From: JAVXTH01 sp036641395 | Lineage (GTDB): Bacteria > Bacillota_I > Bacilli_A > Erysipelotrichales > Erysipelotrichaceae | Length of the DNA: 34,658 nucleotides | Assembly: GCA_036641395.1 (NCBI GenBank) | Contig: JAVWEY010000017.1 | Coordinates: 1 to 34,658 of the forward strand | Reading direction: 5' to 3' | Shown: piece after piece, positions 1 to 7,501 of the stretch | Layout of the letters: each line of letters begins with the position of its first letter | Position numbering within the stretch: the first letter of the stretch is position 1 | Translations under genes and position numbers: made by a program | Notes under the pieces: generated by a model | The model's database searches: none | The model's input: only the letters and a program-made list of their open reading frames with translations | What the model was told of the DNA's origin: nothing

Positions 1-2
1 AG

Positions 3-143
3 TTATTAATTAAAGAGTCTTTGTATACTATTTCTGAAATAAGTTCAAAACTAGGTTTTACTAGTATTCATTACTTTTCAAGAAAGTTTAAACAACAGTT
101 TGGTATTACCCCAAGTGATTATGCCAAAACAATCTATAACTAA
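3..143 (+). CDS. AraC-family regulator, C-terminal fragment (5' end outside window)
   Basis: The frame is open from the window edge and encodes the last 46 residues of a protein. They resemble the second helix-turn-helix of AraC/XylS regulators: TISEISSKLGF (recognition helix region), then HYFSRKFKQQFGITPSDYAK, the characteristic family ending. The rest of the gene lies left of the window, so its effector cannot be read. It converges on the exporter operon and shares a bidirectional terminator with it. Regulation of that exporter is possible but unproven. The family call from the C-terminus is strong. Confidence 0.85.
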   Translation, partial: LLIKESLYTISEISSKLGFTSIHYFSRKFKQQFGITPSDYAKTIYN

Positions 144-144
144 A

Positions 145-177
145 AGGGCTAGCACACTATGTGCTAACCCTTTTTTT
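145..177. terminator. Bidirectional Rho-independent terminator
   Basis: GGGCTAGCACA and TGTGCTAACCC form an 11-bp stem with one mismatch. It is flanked by a T-run on the plus side (171-177) and an A-run (142-145) that becomes a T-run on the minus strand. It separates the convergent AraC gene and exporter permease gene. Confidence 0.85.
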
Positions 178-1491
178 CTATTCGTATCGTAGTGCATCTG
201 CAATATTTAATTTACTGGCTTTATTCGCAGGATAATAACCAAAGATAATCCCAACAAAAGCACAGAATAATGCGACACTTACCATTACTTTAAGATTCAG
301 ACTTAAGACAATACCCAAGTTTTGAGTATTGATGAAACTAATAACACCTTGCGCAAATATCATACCGATAATTCCTGCCACGAGGGTTAATAATACCGAT
401 TCCATTAAAAACTGCATTAAAATATAAGAGCGTTTTGCCCCTAATGCTTGACGTATTCCAATTTCACGAATTCGCTCATTTACGGAAACAAGCATTATAT
501 TCATAATTCCGATTCCACCAACAATTAAAGATAAGCCAGCAATACCAGCAAATACCATCGTTACCATATCCATAATACTATTTGTTGCTTCATTGTTATC
601 ACCAAATCCCATATTAATCATATACTGGCTTTTATCATAATTATCTTTTAATGCGGAAACTATTTCAGCTTTCGCTATTTTTCGATCCTTTGTTGATCTT
701 ACCTTCGCAACAAAAGTAATTTGAGAATCGCCTTTGTCTTGGTGATTTGTTAATATATCTTGATGATTCAAAGTATAAGCAGGGAATACATACTTGTCAC
801 TCCACTCGCCAACATTGGGATCACTACTTTGTGATAAAATACCAATTACTTTATACTCACAACTATTAATATAAATTTTTTGATTTAATGCTTTGTGCGC
901 ATTTCCAAAGAACTTATTTGCTGCTTCTTGAGATATTACCGCAAAGTAAGCATTATTTTTTTCATCAAATTCATTAAATAATCGACCAGCTACTAAATTT
1001 TTATTCAATTTGGCTTTAATATTAAAATAGTCATAACCAACTGCATACACACTTGCATTTTGATCGATTGGTGGATTTTGTTGATTCATATTGCCATATG
1101 AATTCATGTCGTTATTGTCCAATCCAAGTTCCGCCATTTCATCACTAACTTTCTTAGAATATTCATTCCAAACACCTTGTGATGAAACAGTAATGTTGGT
1201 GATAACTTTTGATTTCTTCGCAATATCATAAATATTATCTTTTAAAACAGTTGTCTTTTCCACAATATTTCCTTGTTGATCATATTTATCTTGAAAGTTT
1301 AACGTGATCGATGTTTGATCCATTGCTTCAAATTCTGATAACATTTTATTTTTTGTTCCATCACCAACCGCAAAGATAACCGTAACACTAAAGATACCAA
1401 CTATAATACCTAGCATGGTTAGAAAGGTACGCATCTTATTCGTTTTAAACATCTTTAAAGCCATCTTCATTGTTTCTAAAAAGATTGTCAT
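178..1491 (-). CDS. MacB-like ABC transporter permease (FtsX-family)
   Basis: A 437-residue permease of the MacB/FtsX superfamily. It has an N-terminal membrane segment (about 20-42), a large extracytoplasmic MacB_PCD-like domain (about 45-300), then three membrane segments. The loop after the second segment carries the family motif NIMLVSVNERIREIGIRQALGAKR. GGGAGGT lies 6 nt before the ATG. The start overlaps the stop of the ATPase gene as ATGA, so translational coupling is likely. It is the last gene of an adaptor-ATPase-permease operon. Family knowledge points to export of a peptide, drug or lipid-like molecule; the substrate cannot be read from sequence. Confidence 0.9.
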   Translation of the reverse strand: MTIFLETMKMALKMFKTNKMRTFLTMLGIIVGIFSVTVIFAVGDGTKNKMLSEFEAMDQTSITLNFQDKYDQQGNIVEKTTVLKDNIYDIAKKSKVITNITVSSQGVWNEYSKKVSDEMAELGLDNNDMNSYGNMNQQNPPIDQNASVYAVGYDYFNIKAKLNKNLVAGRLFNEFDEKNNAYFAVISQEAANKFFGNAHKALNQKIYINSCEYKVIGILSQSSDPNVGEWSDKYVFPAYTLNHQDILTNHQDKGDSQITFVAKVRSTKDRKIAKAEIVSALKDNYDKSQYMINMGFGDNNEATNSIMDMVTMVFAGIAGLSLIVGGIGIMNIMLVSVNERIREIGIRQALGAKRSYILMQFLMESVLLTLVAGIIGMIFAQGVISFINTQNLGIVLSLNLKVMVSVALFCAFVGIIFGYYPANKASKLNIADALRYE

Positions 1492-2174
1492 ACACTTACC
1501 TCCCTTTCATCACTAACGATAACTCCATCTGCTAATGTGATTCTACGAGGAGACATAGCGGCAATATCTAAATCATGAGTAACCATAATAATCGTCTTTC
1601 CTTGTTTATTTAAATCTTTTAATATTTTAATGATGGCCTCCCCGGTTTTTTCATCTAAGGCCCCTGTAGGCTCATCCGCAATAATTACTTCTGGATCATT
1701 TACAAGTGCTCGAGCAATTGCAACACGTTGTTTTTCACCACCGCTTAATTCACTTGGTTTATGTTCAATGCGATCTTCAATACCAACTTGTTTCGCTATT
1801 TCTAACACCTTTTTCTTTCGTTCACTTTTACTCATTTTACGATAAATAAGAGGTAATTCAATATTTTCAAAAGCCGTTAAATTATTCATTAAATTAAAGT
1901 TTTGAAAGATGAAACCAAACTTTGCATTTCTTAATATGGCTAATTGACTTCTTGATTGCTTGGCGATGTTAATATCATCAAATAAGTAAATTCCTTCACT
2001 AAAATCATCAACACAGGTGATGACATTCATCAATGTTGTTTTTCCACTACCGGACTTCCCAACAATAACAACATCTTCTCCGGCATTAATCGTTAGATTA
2101 ATATTCTTTAAGGCATCTACCTGAACTTCTTTACTTAATTTATAATATTTGCCAATATTATTAAGGTTAATCAT
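1488..2174 (-). CDS. ABC transporter ATP-binding protein (MacB/LolD type)
   Basis: A 228-residue nucleotide-binding subunit with a complete motif set: Walker A GKSGSGKTT (about 39-47), Q-loop FQNFNLM, signature LSGGEKQRVAIARAL, Walker B VIIADEPTGALD and H-loop MVTHD. This is the MacB/LolD/YknY class that energises FtsX-type permeases. Its start overlaps the adaptor stop as TAATG, and its stop overlaps the permease start as ATGA, so the three genes are translationally coupled. Confidence 0.93.
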   Translation of the reverse strand: MINLNNIGKYYKLSKEVQVDALKNINLTINAGEDVVIVGKSGSGKTTLMNVITCVDDFSEGIYLFDDINIAKQSRSQLAILRNAKFGFIFQNFNLMNNLTAFENIELPLIYRKMSKSERKKKVLEIAKQVGIEDRIEHKPSELSGGEKQRVAIARALVNDPEVIIADEPTGALDEKTGEAIIKILKDLNKQGKTIIMVTHDLDIAAMSPRRITLADGVIVSDEREVSV

Positions 2175-3028
2175 TATTGATAATCTCCAACTAATACTTT
2201 ATCGCCTTCTTTTAAACCATCAAGAATTTGAATCACATTATTATCAGTTGCGCCAATTGTTACTTTTGTTTTCATCTTGTCACTAATCATTTCACCTTTT
2301 TTAAGTTGCTTTAGGTACTTAGCTTTAATAACATAATTCATGCCTTCTCCTTCATTAAGAACTGCATCATAAGGAACACATAATGCATTTTCAATTGATT
2401 GGGTAATAACACGAACACTTGCATTATAACCAAAGCGTAATTCTTCACTATATGGAACATTTACTCTTAATGAAAAAGATCCGTTTTCTGCTACTTTTGA
2501 AATATATACAACACTTCCTTCTACATCTTTATTAAGTGCTGTAACATGGACAATAACCTTTTGACCAACTACAACTTTAGCTGCATCACTTTCACCTACT
2601 TGAACTAAGATTCCACTATTTTGGATATCATAAATAGAATAACTAGTTACTCCATCACTTTGTCGAATATAAAATAATCCACCAATTGGTGCTTTAACAT
2701 AACTATTTTCATTTCCATCATTTACTAGTAAAACATTTGCTTGTGCATTTACAGCACTTCCATCTTCAACTAATTGTTTAACTACTTTTACACTTTCTCC
2801 AACATTTAATTTCGCAATATTAAAAGATGAATAAGTTCCTGCTCCACGAATTGAATTTTCAATTGTTTGTGGCATTACTTCTGCTTCTGTATAGGATGGT
2901 CCATAATTCGTACTTTGTTGAACCTTTTCAATTTTACCACTTATATAACTTTTAATGCCAAAACTAATTCCAATTACTACAACAATGGCTACACCAATGC
3001 CAACGATTCTTTTTGTTTTTTGATTCAT
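2174..3028 (-). CDS. Membrane-fusion / HlyD-type efflux adaptor
   Basis: A 284-residue adaptor with a short basic N-terminus, one membrane anchor (about 8-28), and an extracytoplasmic part rich in beta-type sequence. This holds a lipoyl/barrel-sandwich-like stretch (VKAPIGGLFYIRQSDGV) and a C-terminal domain ending GLKEGDKVLVGDYQ, typical of MacA/YknX-type proteins. It is shorter than Gram-negative MacA (about 370) and the long alpha-hairpin is reduced, as in Gram-positive versions that need not reach an outer-membrane channel. AGGAGG lies 6 nt before the ATG. It is the first gene of the exporter operon, followed without a gap by ATPase and permease genes. Confidence 0.87.
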   Translation of the reverse strand: MNQKTKRIVGIGVAIVVVIGISFGIKSYISGKIEKVQQSTNYGPSYTEAEVMPQTIENSIRGAGTYSSFNIAKLNVGESVKVVKQLVEDGSAVNAQANVLLVNDGNENSYVKAPIGGLFYIRQSDGVTSYSIYDIQNSGILVQVGESDAAKVVVGQKVIVHVTALNKDVEGSVVYISKVAENGSFSLRVNVPYSEELRFGYNASVRVITQSIENALCVPYDAVLNEGEGMNYVIKAKYLKQLKKGEMISDKMKTKVTIGATDNNVIQILDGLKEGDKVLVGDYQ

Positions 3029-3091
3029 TTTTTCTCCTCCTAGGAATTTTAAGGTATTCTACCTTTATATCATATTCCTTTCTTTATTTTT

Positions 3092-3097
3092 ATTATA
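3092..3097 (-). promoter_or_regulatory. Putative -10 box for the exporter operon
   Basis: TATAAT on the minus strand, about 65 nt before the adaptor start. No good -35 hexamer is seen 16-18 nt upstream, so this is tentative. Confidence 0.35.
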
Positions 3098-3122
3098 TCG
3101 AATAATAATTAATAATTTGTTC

Positions 3123-3334
3123 TTATAAAACGAAAGAATATCTAAAGAAACAAATCAAAGTATATGATACGCAGACTCATTATACATGAGATTACAAACA
3201 TAAAATATAACAGAATCGTTATAAAGAAAATAGTATCAAGCGATTCATGTTTATCTATTACTAGGGATTGCTTTCATTTACTTTTATTCTTTTATTTAAA
3301 TCAGTAATTTCACTGTTTCTATTTCTCTTTAACA
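3123..3334. other. AT-rich intergenic stretch without a supported gene
   Basis: This 212-base stretch lies between the EIIA terminator and the exporter promoter. It holds only short reading frames without ribosome-binding sites and a partial cre-like palindrome near 3235-3247. I see no gene. Confidence 0.5.
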
Positions 3335-3335
3335 T

Positions 3336-3367
3336 AAAAAAGAGCAGAACAATTTAATGTTCTACTC
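3336..3367 (-). terminator. Terminator of the agaS-EIIA operon
   Basis: On the minus strand, GAGTAGAACA pairs with TGTTCTGCTC (one G-T wobble) around a 6-nt loop, followed by six T. Confidence 0.85.
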
Positions 3368-3384
3368 TACTAAATTATGTTTAA

Positions 3385-3816
3385 CTAAATACCGTCTTCC
3401 ATATCTTCATATTGTTCAACTGGTTTAAATACATATTGAACAACTTGATCTTTACCTGTATTAATTGCCATTTGTGTTAATGCTTCCATATCGTCCATAA
3501 AAGTACGAGCCATGTTTACTTCAATTAACATTGGTAAGTTTGTTCCACCAATTACGTTAATCTTCTCATGTTTCATGCTAAGTTCTACGGATGTTTTAAA
3601 AGGTGAACCTCCAGCTAAATCAGATAAAACAAGGATTCCATCGCAATCTTTTAATGCTTCAATTGCTTTTGTTAATTCGCGTTCTAGATCTTCAACTGAA
3701 TAGTCAGATAAGAAGTCTACAAATTGATAATCTTTAGGTTCTCCACCGATTAATCTTAATGAACTAGTTAATCCTGAACCAAAGTTACCGTGTCCCGTTA
3801 CAATAATACCGATCAT
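3385..3816 (-). CDS. PTS mannose-family EIIA component
   Basis: A 143-residue phosphocarrier of the EIIA-Man family (ManX N-terminal / AgaF type). It begins MIGIIVTGHGNFG, with the phospho-accepting histidine at residue 9, and carries the later motifs GILVLSDLAGGSPF and VIGGTNLPMLIEV. Its family role is to take phosphate from HPr-His and pass it to a IIB subunit. It lies 22 bases after agaS and is the last gene of a two-gene unit. No IIB, IIC or IID gene is present in the window, so its transporter must be encoded elsewhere or be shared. AAGAGGAT lies upstream of the ATG. Confidence 0.92.
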   Translation of the reverse strand: MIGIIVTGHGNFGSGLTSSLRLIGGEPKDYQFVDFLSDYSVEDLERELTKAIEALKDCDGILVLSDLAGGSPFKTSVELSMKHEKINVIGGTNLPMLIEVNMARTFMDDMEALTQMAINTGKDQVVQYVFKPVEQYEDMEDGI

Positions 3817-3838
3817 AAATTAATATCCTCTTCTTTCC

Positions 3839-5014
3839 CTAGCGTGTATATGGATAAATAATTACCCCTTTAACAACACGATTTACTTCTCCACTTGGAC
3901 ATGGATTGTCTGGAGTTATATTATAAGATAATGATTTAAATAATGCAAGTACTTGCGCAACTAGAATATAGTCAAAGCCTAAGAACATATTATTAGCTTC
4001 ACCACTATTTTCAAAGGCAAAATAGAAGTCAACTAAGCCTTTTAATTCAGCATCTTGTTTATTTGTAATTGCTAAAATCTTGTTACCTTTACGTTGACCA
4101 CTCATTTCTTTGATTAAATCCATTTCATAACGACGTGTATAAGCATCATCACTTAAATAAACAACTGTTAATGTTTCATCATTAATAATTGATTTAGGTC
4201 CATGACGAAAGCCCATTGGTGTATCATACATAGTAGTAACACGGCCTGCTGTAAGTTCAAGCATTTTTAAAGAACTTTCTTGAGCAATTCCCTTTAATGC
4301 ATTTGAACCTAAATAAACAATCCGGTTAAAGTTATAAGCATAAGCAATATCACCAATTACATTAAACTTCTCATCTAAGAATGTTTGAGCAGATTTAATA
4401 ATCATTTCAACTGTTTTTATTGTTTCATCCAATTGATCAATTGAGAAACTTAATAATGTTGCTAACATCATATTAGAGAAACTACTTGTCATTGCGAAAC
4501 TTTGATCATGAGTTTCTGGAGTTAAATTAATTGCATATGCATTACTTCTTGTTTCTGCTGCTTTTGATAAAGCACCATTTGCATTACAAGTAACAAATAA
4601 GTGATGAACATTACTTCCACATACTACATCTGCAGCATCAACTGCAGCAACTGATTCAGGTGAATTACCACTTCTACCAAATGAAACTAATAAAGTTGGC
4701 TTAGTCGCAGATAAATAGTTTTCTGGAGTTGCGACAATATCTGTTGTACCATATGATTTTGTTTTGTAGTTTGTAAGTTTATTCAAATAAGAGAATAAAG
4801 CATTACCAACAAATTCACTTGTTCCTGCACCAGTTAAAATAACATCATAATCATTTTGACTTGTTACATTTTCAATAAATTTCTTAATCTCATTTTTCTC
4901 GTTTTTGATTTGCGCAATTGTTTTAGCCCAAGTAGCTGGTTGTTGATAAATCTCAGACGCTGTGAAGATTCCTTTTAGATTTTCAAAGTCGTGTTTTTCT
5001 TTTCCAAATAACAT
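3839..5014 (-). CDS. agaS: AgaS-type SIS-domain sugar-phosphate isomerase/deaminase
   Basis: A 391-residue double-SIS protein. The first SIS domain carries TGAGTS (61-66) and FGRSGNSPES (112-121). The second carries LGSNALKGIAQESSLKMLELT and MGFRHGPKS, and the protein ends in the PSGEVNRVVKGVIIYPY block typical of AgaS. Family members act on galactosamine-6-phosphate or tagatose/ketose phosphates. The start chosen is the ATG at 5014, preceded by AAAAGGAG. A longer frame begins at 5074, but the strong promoter here has its -10 at 5063-5068, so transcripts would start downstream of that codon. The pairing with EIIA suggests amino-sugar use; the exact substrate is uncertain. Confidence 0.88.
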   Translation of the reverse strand: MLFGKEKHDFENLKGIFTASEIYQQPATWAKTIAQIKNEKNEIKKFIENVTSQNDYDVILTGAGTSEFVGNALFSYLNKLTNYKTKSYGTTDIVATPENYLSATKPTLLVSFGRSGNSPESVAAVDAADVVCGSNVHHLFVTCNANGALSKAAETRSNAYAINLTPETHDQSFAMTSSFSNMMLATLLSFSIDQLDETIKTVEMIIKSAQTFLDEKFNVIGDIAYAYNFNRIVYLGSNALKGIAQESSLKMLELTAGRVTTMYDTPMGFRHGPKSIINDETLTVVYLSDDAYTRRYEMDLIKEMSGQRKGNKILAITNKQDAELKGLVDFYFAFENSGEANNMFLGFDYILVAQVLALFKSLSYNITPDNPCPSGEVNRVVKGVIIYPYTR

Positions 5015-5034
5015 ATTCAACTCTCCTTTTATAC

Positions 5035-5049
5035 GGTACTTTACGTACC
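5035..5049. promoter_or_regulatory. Inverted repeat in the agaS leader, possible operator
   Basis: GGTAC-TTTAC-GTACC lies just downstream of the predicted agaS transcription start and upstream of its ribosome-binding site. A repressor site is possible, but the arms are only 5 bp. Confidence 0.3.
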
Positions 5050-5062
5050 TCTTAACATCTTG

Positions 5063-5091
5063 ATTATAGAACAAGGTTGTACAAATGACAA
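5063..5091 (-). promoter_or_regulatory. Promoter of agaS
   Basis: TTGTCA (-35), 17-nt spacer, TATAAT (-10) on the minus strand: a near-consensus housekeeping promoter that transcribes agaS and the EIIA gene. Confidence 0.75.
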
Positions 5092-5137
5092 TCGAAGTGG
5101 GTCAGGTTGGCTAAAATGTGCAAAAAGATTATTAATT

Positions 5138-5157
5138 TCTAGAACTATAATTCTAGA
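5138..5157. promoter_or_regulatory. Palindrome overlapping the -35 of the divergent promoter
   Basis: Perfect 7-bp arms TCTAGAA and TTCTAGA separated by CTATAA. The right arm overlaps the -35 hexamer of the plus-strand promoter, the usual position for a repressor operator. The regulator is unknown. Confidence 0.4.
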
Positions 5158-5182
5158 CGAAAGTATCTTTTCCATATATAAT
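5154..5182 (+). promoter_or_regulatory. Promoter of the divergent membrane-protein gene
   Basis: TAGACG, 17-nt spacer, TATAAT. It predicts a leader of only about 14 nt before the start codon at 5203. Confidence 0.65.
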
Positions 5183-5202
5183 ATAGAACAGAGGTGATTT
5201 TG

Positions 5203-5802
5203 ATGGGAAAAAATAAGAAAAAAAGGGAACCGACAATCAGTGGTCGCAATGTCTATAAAGATAAACACGGACGTTATGTTCTTTACAATAAAAAGAAACA
5301 ACTAGGATACGTTGTTCCTGAAGATAAATTTAGTCAATATCAATTATATTCTAATCGTTTTATCTTCGGTTTAGTATTAGCTGCACTACTTGGATCATTT
5401 GAAATCTTTCCAATGCCTACTCTACTCTATGTATGTGTTGGTGCTGGTATTGCTTTATATCTAATATTAGAAATGCGTTATCGTACTTACTTCTTACCAA
5501 GTTTATCACAACTTGAGAAGTTTGAACCTGAAAACAGTCGTTCTCGATTAGCTATTATGTCAGAACAGAAAACTAGTATGTTGATTCTACTTGCCGTTTT
5601 ATATGCTGCAGTAGGTATATTATTCGTCATGCTTGGTTATGAGCAGAAATTCGATACTTTCTTATTAGGTACTTGTTATGTTATTTGTGCTTTTGCCTTA
5701 TATTTCGCAGGACTTCATGTTTATGTTATTTTATATAAACAAAAACATCCTGAATTAGAATTAAAAGAGAATCAACCCAAAAAAATAAAATTAAAGAAAT
5801 AA
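5203..5802 (+). CDS. Small multi-pass membrane protein of unknown function
   Basis: 199 residues with a strongly basic N-terminus (MGKNKKKREPTISGR, about 40 residues, predicted cytoplasmic). Four hydrophobic segments follow (about 48-67, 72-90, 123-143, 150-170), then a lysine-rich tail. I do not recognise a family. The ATG at 5203 is chosen because GAGGTG sits 6 nt before it; the GTG at 5194 that would give a longer frame is part of that ribosome-binding site. It is the only complete plus-strand gene in the window, has its own promoter with a palindrome over the -35, and ends at a strong shared terminator. Confidence 0.8.
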   Translation: MGKNKKKREPTISGRNVYKDKHGRYVLYNKKKQLGYVVPEDKFSQYQLYSNRFIFGLVLAALLGSFEIFPMPTLLYVCVGAGIALYLILEMRYRTYFLPSLSQLEKFEPENSRSRLAIMSEQKTSMLILLAVLYAAVGILFVMLGYEQKFDTFLLGTCYVICAFALYFAGLHVYVILYKQKHPELELKENQPKKIKLKK

Positions 5803-5807
5803 AAATG

Positions 5808-5838
5808 AATGCCAAGGTCAATAGACCTTGGCATTTTT
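5808..5838. terminator. Strong bidirectional terminator between convergent genes
   Basis: AATGCCAAGGTC and GACCTTGGCATT form a perfect 12-bp stem with an AATA loop. A T-run follows on the plus strand, and a T-rich stretch follows on the minus strand. It overlaps the stop of the acetyltransferase gene. Confidence 0.9.
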
Positions 5839-6751
5839 AATAGTATAAATTAAGATATTTAGGTTTGCTTAATAAGGTATAGGCTTCTTTTACATTTTTT
5901 ACTTCCGTATTAAATAATTTATTAAATAAATCATAGTTGTTAACTCGTGCCATCATATAACTTAACTTTTTAGGAATTAATAAAGGAATTACTTTCTCTA
6001 GTTTCTCACCTTGTGAAACAATGACTTCAATACTATGATGTTCACCGATAATATATTTCATCATTTTTAATAAGGCAATTGATTCCATATATATTATTTC
6101 TTTCACAACGATTTCATTATTAATGATTTCATAAAATGCATAACCATCGACTTGGTTATGCTTACTTAAATAAGTACATAAACCATAGTTTCTTAATTTT
6201 GAACACTCAATTAATTGTTTAAAATATGCTTCATCACGAATTAAATAGCCTTCAAAATGTTTTGTAAAGCGCTGATATAATTCTAATAAGTCTTGTGTGT
6301 TTACTGAGGTATCAACCCCAATTGTATTCACATGTTCTAATTGACTAGAATGAACAGTATAATGTTTCTGATAATAAACAACTTCAAAACCAAATTGTTC
6401 ATAAATTCGTGGATTATAAGCTTCCATAATTGAAATCAAATGGTTATGCTTCACTTCATCGATAGTAGTTTCCATTAATTTACGCATATGACCACGTTTT
6501 CGATAATCAGGAATTGTCACTATATCATGAAGATAAGATACACTTAATTTTCGCTTTTGAAATTCCATCACCGCATTATGATATTGAAGCATCGATACAA
6601 TACGCCCATCTTGTTCAATCAAAATACACTTTCCTTGGTCAAAGCAATCATTAAAAAAGAAATCAAGATAGTTTTCTGCTTTTGTACTATAGGCACTTTT
6701 CCAAATGCGTACGATTTCTTCTTTATCTTTTGATACAGCATCCCTAATCAT
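5837..6751 (-). CDS. GNAT-family N-acetyltransferase, two-domain (Eis-like architecture)
   Basis: 304 residues. The N-terminal GNAT domain shows the acetyl-CoA-binding motif A, VTIPDYRKRGHMRKLM (about 78-93, pyrophosphate loop RKRGHM), then YEQFGFEVVYYQKHY, the usual late GNAT motif. Residues after about 150 resemble the second GNAT-like half seen in Eis-type enzymes, but the protein is about 100 residues shorter than Eis and the sterol-carrier-like C-terminal domain appears to be missing. The acceptor substrate is unknown. It starts 3 nt after a small membrane-protein gene, with AAGAGGAT as ribosome-binding site, so the two are co-transcribed. Confidence 0.82.
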   Translation of the reverse strand: MIRDAVSKDKEEIVRIWKSAYSTKAENYLDFFFNDCFDQGKCILIEQDGRIVSMLQYHNAVMEFQKRKLSVSYLHDIVTIPDYRKRGHMRKLMETTIDEVKHNHLISIMEAYNPRIYEQFGFEVVYYQKHYTVHSSQLEHVNTIGVDTSVNTQDLLELYQRFTKHFEGYLIRDEAYFKQLIECSKLRNYGLCTYLSKHNQVDGYAFYEIINNEIVVKEIIYMESIALLKMMKYIIGEHHSIEVIVSQGEKLEKVIPLLIPKKLSYMMARVNNYDLFNKLFNTEVKNVKEAYTLLSKPKYLNLYY

Positions 6752-6754
6752 TTT

Positions 6755-7030
6755 CTAGTTATCCTCTTTTTCAGTATACTCAACATCAATTACATCTGGA
6801 TTTACACTGTTATTACTTGATTCACTGTTTGTGTAAGAAGTACCATCATCCTGAGTTTGATTATTTCGATAATATTGTTCTTGTGCTTTTCTCATTTTTA
6901 CTTGACGAACCACATTAAAAATCATGGTTACGACCCAAATAATTAAGAAAAATGGTAAAAGGTAGGGAAGCAAATTAATAATTACCATAAAAATTATCAT
7001 TCCTACGAATAATCCGATTAAAGAATTCAT
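6755..7030 (-). CDS. Small membrane protein, function unknown
   Basis: 91 residues. A long hydrophobic region (about 5-40) is probably one or two membrane passes. A basic stretch (RQVKMRKAQ) follows, then a polar Asn/Ser/Asp/Glu-rich, likely disordered tail. I recognise no family. GAGGT precedes the ATG. It is the first gene of a two-gene unit with the acetyltransferase and is served by a clear promoter immediately upstream. Confidence 0.7.
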   Translation of the reverse strand: MNSLIGLFVGMIIFMVIINLLPYLLPFFLIIWVVTMIFNVVRQVKMRKAQEQYYRNNQTQDDGTSYTNSESSNNSVNPDVIDVEYTEKEDN

Positions 7031-7055
7031 GTGTTACCTCGCTTTCGATGTACCT

Positions 7056-7084
7056 ATTATAGTATAAAAAAGCCCAACTGTGAA
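7056..7084 (-). promoter_or_regulatory. Promoter of the membrane protein-acetyltransferase unit
   Basis: TTCACA, 17-nt spacer, TATAAT on the minus strand, about 25 nt before the start codon. Confidence 0.75.
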
Positions 7085-7124
7085 CTCTTCCGATGTAATC
7101 TGCCATAATTTCACAAAATTGATT

Positions 7125-7146
7125 AAAAAAAACATCTAAATAGATG
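7125..7146 (-). terminator. Weak terminator after the XRE regulator
   Basis: CATCTA and TAGATG form a 6-bp stem with a 2-nt loop as drawn, followed by eight T on the minus strand. The stem is short and AT-rich, so efficiency may be low. Confidence 0.55.
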
Positions 7147-7151
7147 CTTTC

Positions 7152-7445
7152 TCAGAATAAATCTCTCTCATCAACATTTAACGCCATAGCAACTTTACTA
7201 ATGGCTTTGAGTGATACGTTTCGTGTTCCTCGCTCCATGTCAGAAATGTAATTTCGATGTAAACCAGCTTTAACTGCTAAATCTTCTTGAGTCATCTCAA
7301 GCGATGATCTTAGACTTCTTACTGTTTTTCCGAATCGAACTAGAATGTCAGAATTTGCTTCCTCTGTATCAATCACTTCTGATTTGGATTTCGAATTGTT
7401 TTTCTTTCTTAGAGGTAAGTCTTTATAACCCTTCGAATTATCCAT
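7152..7445 (-). CDS. XRE-family regulator resembling restriction-modification controller (C) proteins
   Basis: 97 residues. A lysine/serine-rich N-terminal extension (1-34) precedes an XRE helix-turn-helix: FGKTVRSLRSSLEMTQEDLA, AGLHRNYISDMERGTRNVS, ISKVAMALNV. The block GLHRNYISDMERGTRNVS is characteristic of C proteins that control restriction-modification operons. No restriction or methylase gene is nearby, so this may be a solitary relative. The start at 7445 has AGAAGGG upstream; a frame opening at 7493 lacks a good ribosome-binding site. It follows the SNase-like gene by 56 bases. Confidence 0.85.
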   Translation of the reverse strand: MDNSKGYKDLPLRKKNNSKSKSEVIDTEEANSDILVRFGKTVRSLRSSLEMTQEDLAVKAGLHRNYISDMERGTRNVSLKAISKVAMALNVDERDLF

Positions 7446-7501
7446 AATCTTACCCTTCTTTCGTATAGTGAAATGATAACATATTTTGACCATTTGTCTA
7501 C

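Noticed and set aside
1630..1845. Plus-strand reading frames lying opposite uvrA, uvrB, trxB, prfB, comFA, the exporter ATPase and others
   Set aside because: They lie wholly inside strongly supported minus-strand genes and have no ribosome-binding sites or family motifs.
3235..3247. A cre-like (CcpA) palindrome, matching most of the TGAANCGNTTNCA consensus on the minus strand
   Set aside because: The last two positions are wrong and it is not placed at a promoter of the PTS genes, so I do not call it a cre site.
3150..3270. A minus-strand hydrophobic frame of about 43 codons (DTIFFITILLYFMFVIS...)
   Set aside because: It has no start codon with a ribosome-binding site; hydrophobic composition is expected from AT-rich DNA.
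3164..3307. A 47-codon plus-strand frame (MIRRLIIHEITN...) in the exporter-EIIA intergenic region
   Set aside because: It has no ribosome-binding site, no promoter and no recognisable sequence, and AT-rich DNA yields such frames by chance.
5041..5301. An 86-residue minus-strand reading frame
   Set aside because: It covers the agaS promoter and the start of the divergent gene and shows no coding signals.
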